Positions 61,768-64,000 of a DNA stretch of 64,000 bases are shown piece by piece. Positions within the stretch are counted from its first letter, which is position 1. Every line of letters starts with the position of its first letter. The notes under the pieces are model-generated. The model made no database searches. It saw nothing but the letters and a program-made list of their open reading frames with translations, and was not told where the DNA came from. The stretch is from Chroococcidiopsis thermalis PCC 7203 (GTDB lineage: Bacteria > Cyanobacteriota > Cyanobacteriia > Cyanobacteriales > Chroococcidiopsidaceae), in assembly GCF_000317125.1 (NCBI RefSeq), contig NC_019695.1, positions 4,390,336 through 4,454,335 on the forward strand, given 5' to 3'. A program made the translations under genes and the position numbers.

Positions 61768-63846
61768 ATGTCTATTTCCTGCCCAACCTGCTTGACCAGT
61801 AATGCTGATACAGCAGCTAATTGTATTAGTTGTGGTACACCTTTGACAGAGGCATCTTATTATTTGCCTGCTGGTACTTTACTTCAGCAAGGAAAATATA
61901 GGATAGAAGAAAAAATCGGTGAGGGCGGTTTCGCCATTACTTATAAAGGATTTGACATAACTCATTCTAGATGTATTGCTATTAAAGAAAACTGGCCCGA
62001 AAAAGCTAGCAGACAGGGAAAAAGTGTAATTTGGTCCTCTAGTATCACGCCTCAAGAACGGCAAAAACAGCTTCAAGAATTGAGGTATGAAGCAGAGCGA
62101 ATCAAAAAATGCAATCATTCCAGTATTGTAGAAGTCTATGAATCTTTTGAAGAAAACAATACTGCATACATGATTATGGCTTTTGTTGAAGGTAAAACTT
62201 TAGCAAAAATTCTTAAAGAACAAGGGTTTCTTCAGGAAGAACGTGTTAAGCGTTACTTTATTCAGATTGCTGAAGCTTTGCAGATCGTTCATGCTAACCA
62301 AATTTTGCATAGAGATATTAAACCAGATAATATTCTGATTAACGATCGCGATTTACCGATTCTGATTGATTTTGGAGCCGCCAGAGAGTTTATTACCGAT
62401 AAAACCCAGCATCATACTCAAATTGTTAGTGAAGGATATGCTCCATTAGAACAATATAGTTCTCGTGCTAGACGTAGTGCTAGTACTGACTTGTATGCCT
62501 TATGTGCTTCAATGTACGAGCTATTAACAGGAAAATTACCTGCCTCGGCAACAGAAAGAATTGCCGCAGAAACGCTGATTTCTCCTCGACAGCTAGCACC
62601 TCAAATCAGCTCAACGATGGAGCAAGTCATCTTAACTGGTATGAAAGTGCGAGTTGAGGAACGCTTTCAAACGGCAGATGAATTAATTTATGCTCTAAAG
62701 GGTAAGTTTGTTTCTCCAAGCCTAAAGCGATCGCGTCAGCTAGTTCAGCAAAATAAATTAATCGAAGCTATTCAAGCTTATGAAAAATGTTTAGCTAGCG
62801 AGCCAAATAACGGTGAAGCAGCCGTTGAGCTTGCATTAGTTCAAATTCATGTCAATGACAGTCAAGCAGAAATTGCTGCCCGAAAAGCTATTCAACTAAA
62901 ACCAAATGATGGCAGGGGCTATGGAGTTATAGGGCTTGTTAATTGTCGTAAATCAAATTGGTTAGAAGCAGTAAATCAGTTACAGCAAGCAGCCAATCTA
63001 TCACCCAATGAAGCTTGGATGCAAGCCAATCTAGCATGGGCATTTGGCAAATTGGGTAAGTGGCAACAAGCTGAGACTGCTGTATCCAAAGCACTTCAAC
63101 TCGATAAGAATTCTGCTTTTGCTTTAGGACTACAAGCATGGATTGCTGTAAATCAACAGCAATGGAAACCAGCCATTCGTGCTGCCAGACTTGCCATCAC
63201 CAAGTCCAAACAAACTCATACTCATCAATGTCAGGAACTACAAAATTGGGTATATCCTTGCCTAACGATTGCACTAGATCGGGCAGTCACTTCTAAGCAG
63301 GCTCATGATGTAGACAGGTGTATTCAAGAGTTTGTAACTCAAGTACCTGACAGTTCGTTTGTTTGGGGTTTCAAAGGTTGGAAGCAAGCATCACTTGGTT
63401 TGTGGGCTAATGCCGTACCAAATTTTCAACAAGCAAAATGTCAGGCACAAACACCTAGCTGGGTACTGTTGAATTTAGGAATTGCTTACGAACATCTGCA
63501 AAATATTCAAAAAGCGATCGAAGTCTATGAAACTTGCTGCCAGAAATTGCCAAACGATCCCTTGGCTTTGTTTCGTCTAGGTACACTTTTGGGACAACAG
63601 GAGCAATGGTCGCAAGCACGCTCATTCTTAGAGAGAGCAATTCAGCTAAAACCAGATTATACAGAGGCACATCATAATCTAGGCTGGGTTTTGCTCAACA
63701 TTAAGGATCGAGATGGTAATGTCAAAAACTTTCGTGAAATGCGATCGGCTTATCGTAAAGCAGTCGAACTTTATTCACAGCAGCAAAAATACGATTTAGC
63801 ACAGGCTGTTAAACAAGCCTTTCACGCGGTTGGAGTTGAGATTTAG
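61768..63846 (+). CDS. Zinc-ribbon Ser/Thr kinase-TPR protein
   Basis: 692 residues. Zinc ribbon Cys5/8/19/22; kinase domain from about 46 (YRIEEKIGEGGFAITYKGFD), Lys in CIAIKENWPE, LHRDIKPDNILI (HRD), LIDFGAAREF (DFG), and GYAPLEQYSS (activation segment). From about 320 to 690 TPR-like repeats (LIEAIQAYEKCLASEPNNGE, AWMQANLAWAFGKLGKWQQA, and LFRLGTLLGQQEQWSQARSF). All catalytic residues are present. It is the kinase opposing the PP2C just upstream and likely phosphorylates FHA- or VWA-linked partners. Confidence 0.9.
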   Translation: MSISCPTCLTSNADTAANCISCGTPLTEASYYLPAGTLLQQGKYRIEEKIGEGGFAITYKGFDITHSRCIAIKENWPEKASRQGKSVIWSSSITPQERQKQLQELRYEAERIKKCNHSSIVEVYESFEENNTAYMIMAFVEGKTLAKILKEQGFLQEERVKRYFIQIAEALQIVHANQILHRDIKPDNILINDRDLPILIDFGAAREFITDKTQHHTQIVSEGYAPLEQYSSRARRSASTDLYALCASMYELLTGKLPASATERIAAETLISPRQLAPQISSTMEQVILTGMKVRVEERFQTADELIYALKGKFVSPSLKRSRQLVQQNKLIEAIQAYEKCLASEPNNGEAAVELALVQIHVNDSQAEIAARKAIQLKPNDGRGYGVIGLVNCRKSNWLEAVNQLQQAANLSPNEAWMQANLAWAFGKLGKWQQAETAVSKALQLDKNSAFALGLQAWIAVNQQQWKPAIRAARLAITKSKQTHTHQCQELQNWVYPCLTIALDRAVTSKQAHDVDRCIQEFVTQVPDSSFVWGFKGWKQASLGLWANAVPNFQQAKCQAQTPSWVLLNLGIAYEHLQNIQKAIEVYETCCQKLPNDPLALFRLGTLLGQQEQWSQARSFLERAIQLKPDYTEAHHNLGWVLLNIKDRDGNVKNFREMRSAYRKAVELYSQQQKYDLAQAVKQAFHAVGVEI

Positions 63847-64000
63847 CTAGAATGTAACTCAGTTTGTAGCCTTGTCCCTACTAGTTCATTGCAGCAAGGG
63901 CGTTTGAGCGCGATCGCATCCCCAAAAGAAGAATACAACTATGGCGACTGGTCAGTTACTACCATACCAAGTTTAACTGGCAGTACGACTTTACTACCCA
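63847..64000. other. Region beyond the kinase gene, cut by the window edge
   Basis: A HIP1 site is present near 63911. One + frame (EEYNYGDWSVTTIPSLTGST) stays open to the window edge but lacks a clear start or known similarity, so no gene is called. Confidence 0.4.

Noticed and set aside
1-64000. CRISPR arrays, tRNA or rRNA genes
   Set aside because: No regularly spaced direct repeats or cloverleaf/rRNA-like stretches were seen by eye; HIP1 repeats are not CRISPR.

Overview
The window reads as cyanobacterial DNA. The palindrome GCGATCGC (HIP1) recurs in almost every gene. Other cyanobacterial hallmarks are an XisI homologue, kinase-TPR proteins with N-terminal zinc ribbons, a 2087-residue hybrid Ser/Thr/His kinase, an ARC6-IMS-type lipoprotein and CCCCTGCTCCCC-type spacer sequence. 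A filamentous or Chroococcidiopsis-like genome would fit, but the species cannot be fixed from sequence alone. No rRNA, tRNA or CRISPR array was seen. Most of the window is accessory DNA with many broken genes.

1-5.4 kb: the 5' part of a secreted cytokinin-dehydrogenase-like FAD oxidase, then a two-gene PARIS-type defence locus (ariA, an ABC-like ATPase; ariB, a DUF4435/TOPRIM-like effector), a conserved hypothetical gene and brxA. 5.5-14.3 kb: a decaying type I BREX locus. brxL is intact, pglZ carries an in-frame amber codon, pglX has lost its 5' third, and no brxB or brxC is visible. An amber-interrupted Rpn-family nuclease gene, a solitary xisI and a 105-bp MITE-like element sit inside the locus.

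14.2-19.1 kb: a plasmid- or island-like replication block on the + strand: a 5'-truncated DNA methyltransferase, two small unknown genes, holA and holB (clamp-loader delta and delta'), a VapBC-type toxin-antitoxin pair, an SSB without the usual acidic tip, and a separate small protein that ends in an SSB-like ELDIPF tail. 19.2-42.5 kb: a patchwork of short-chain dehydrogenases, alpha/beta hydrolases, a GMC oxidoreductase, VOC, RidA and SnoaL-like enzymes with their AraC and HxlR regulators. Many members survive only as fragments. Two insertion sequences (ISKra4 and IS630 families) lie back to back next to a frameshifted LuxR-type response regulator and its giant sensor kinase.

42.7-63.8 kb is the most interesting part. 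A 1582-residue protein has the active-site signature DFDGD and an upstream DxxGxIS...KG pattern, as in two-barrel RNA polymerases (YonO/eukaryotic RdRP type). Downstream on the same strand are about 13 tightly packed genes: three P-loop GTPase-like proteins, a membrane-anchored protein with a GAP1-like N-terminus, a membrane FHA-like protein, a secreted VWA protein, two related lipoproteins, a small unknown protein, a cytosolic VWA protein, a zinc-ribbon FHA protein, a pseudokinase-PP2C fusion and a zinc-ribbon Ser/Thr kinase-TPR protein. This has the layout of an NTP-dependent, phosphorylation-controlled conflict or stress system. The polymerase-like gene may be its effector or only a neighbour.
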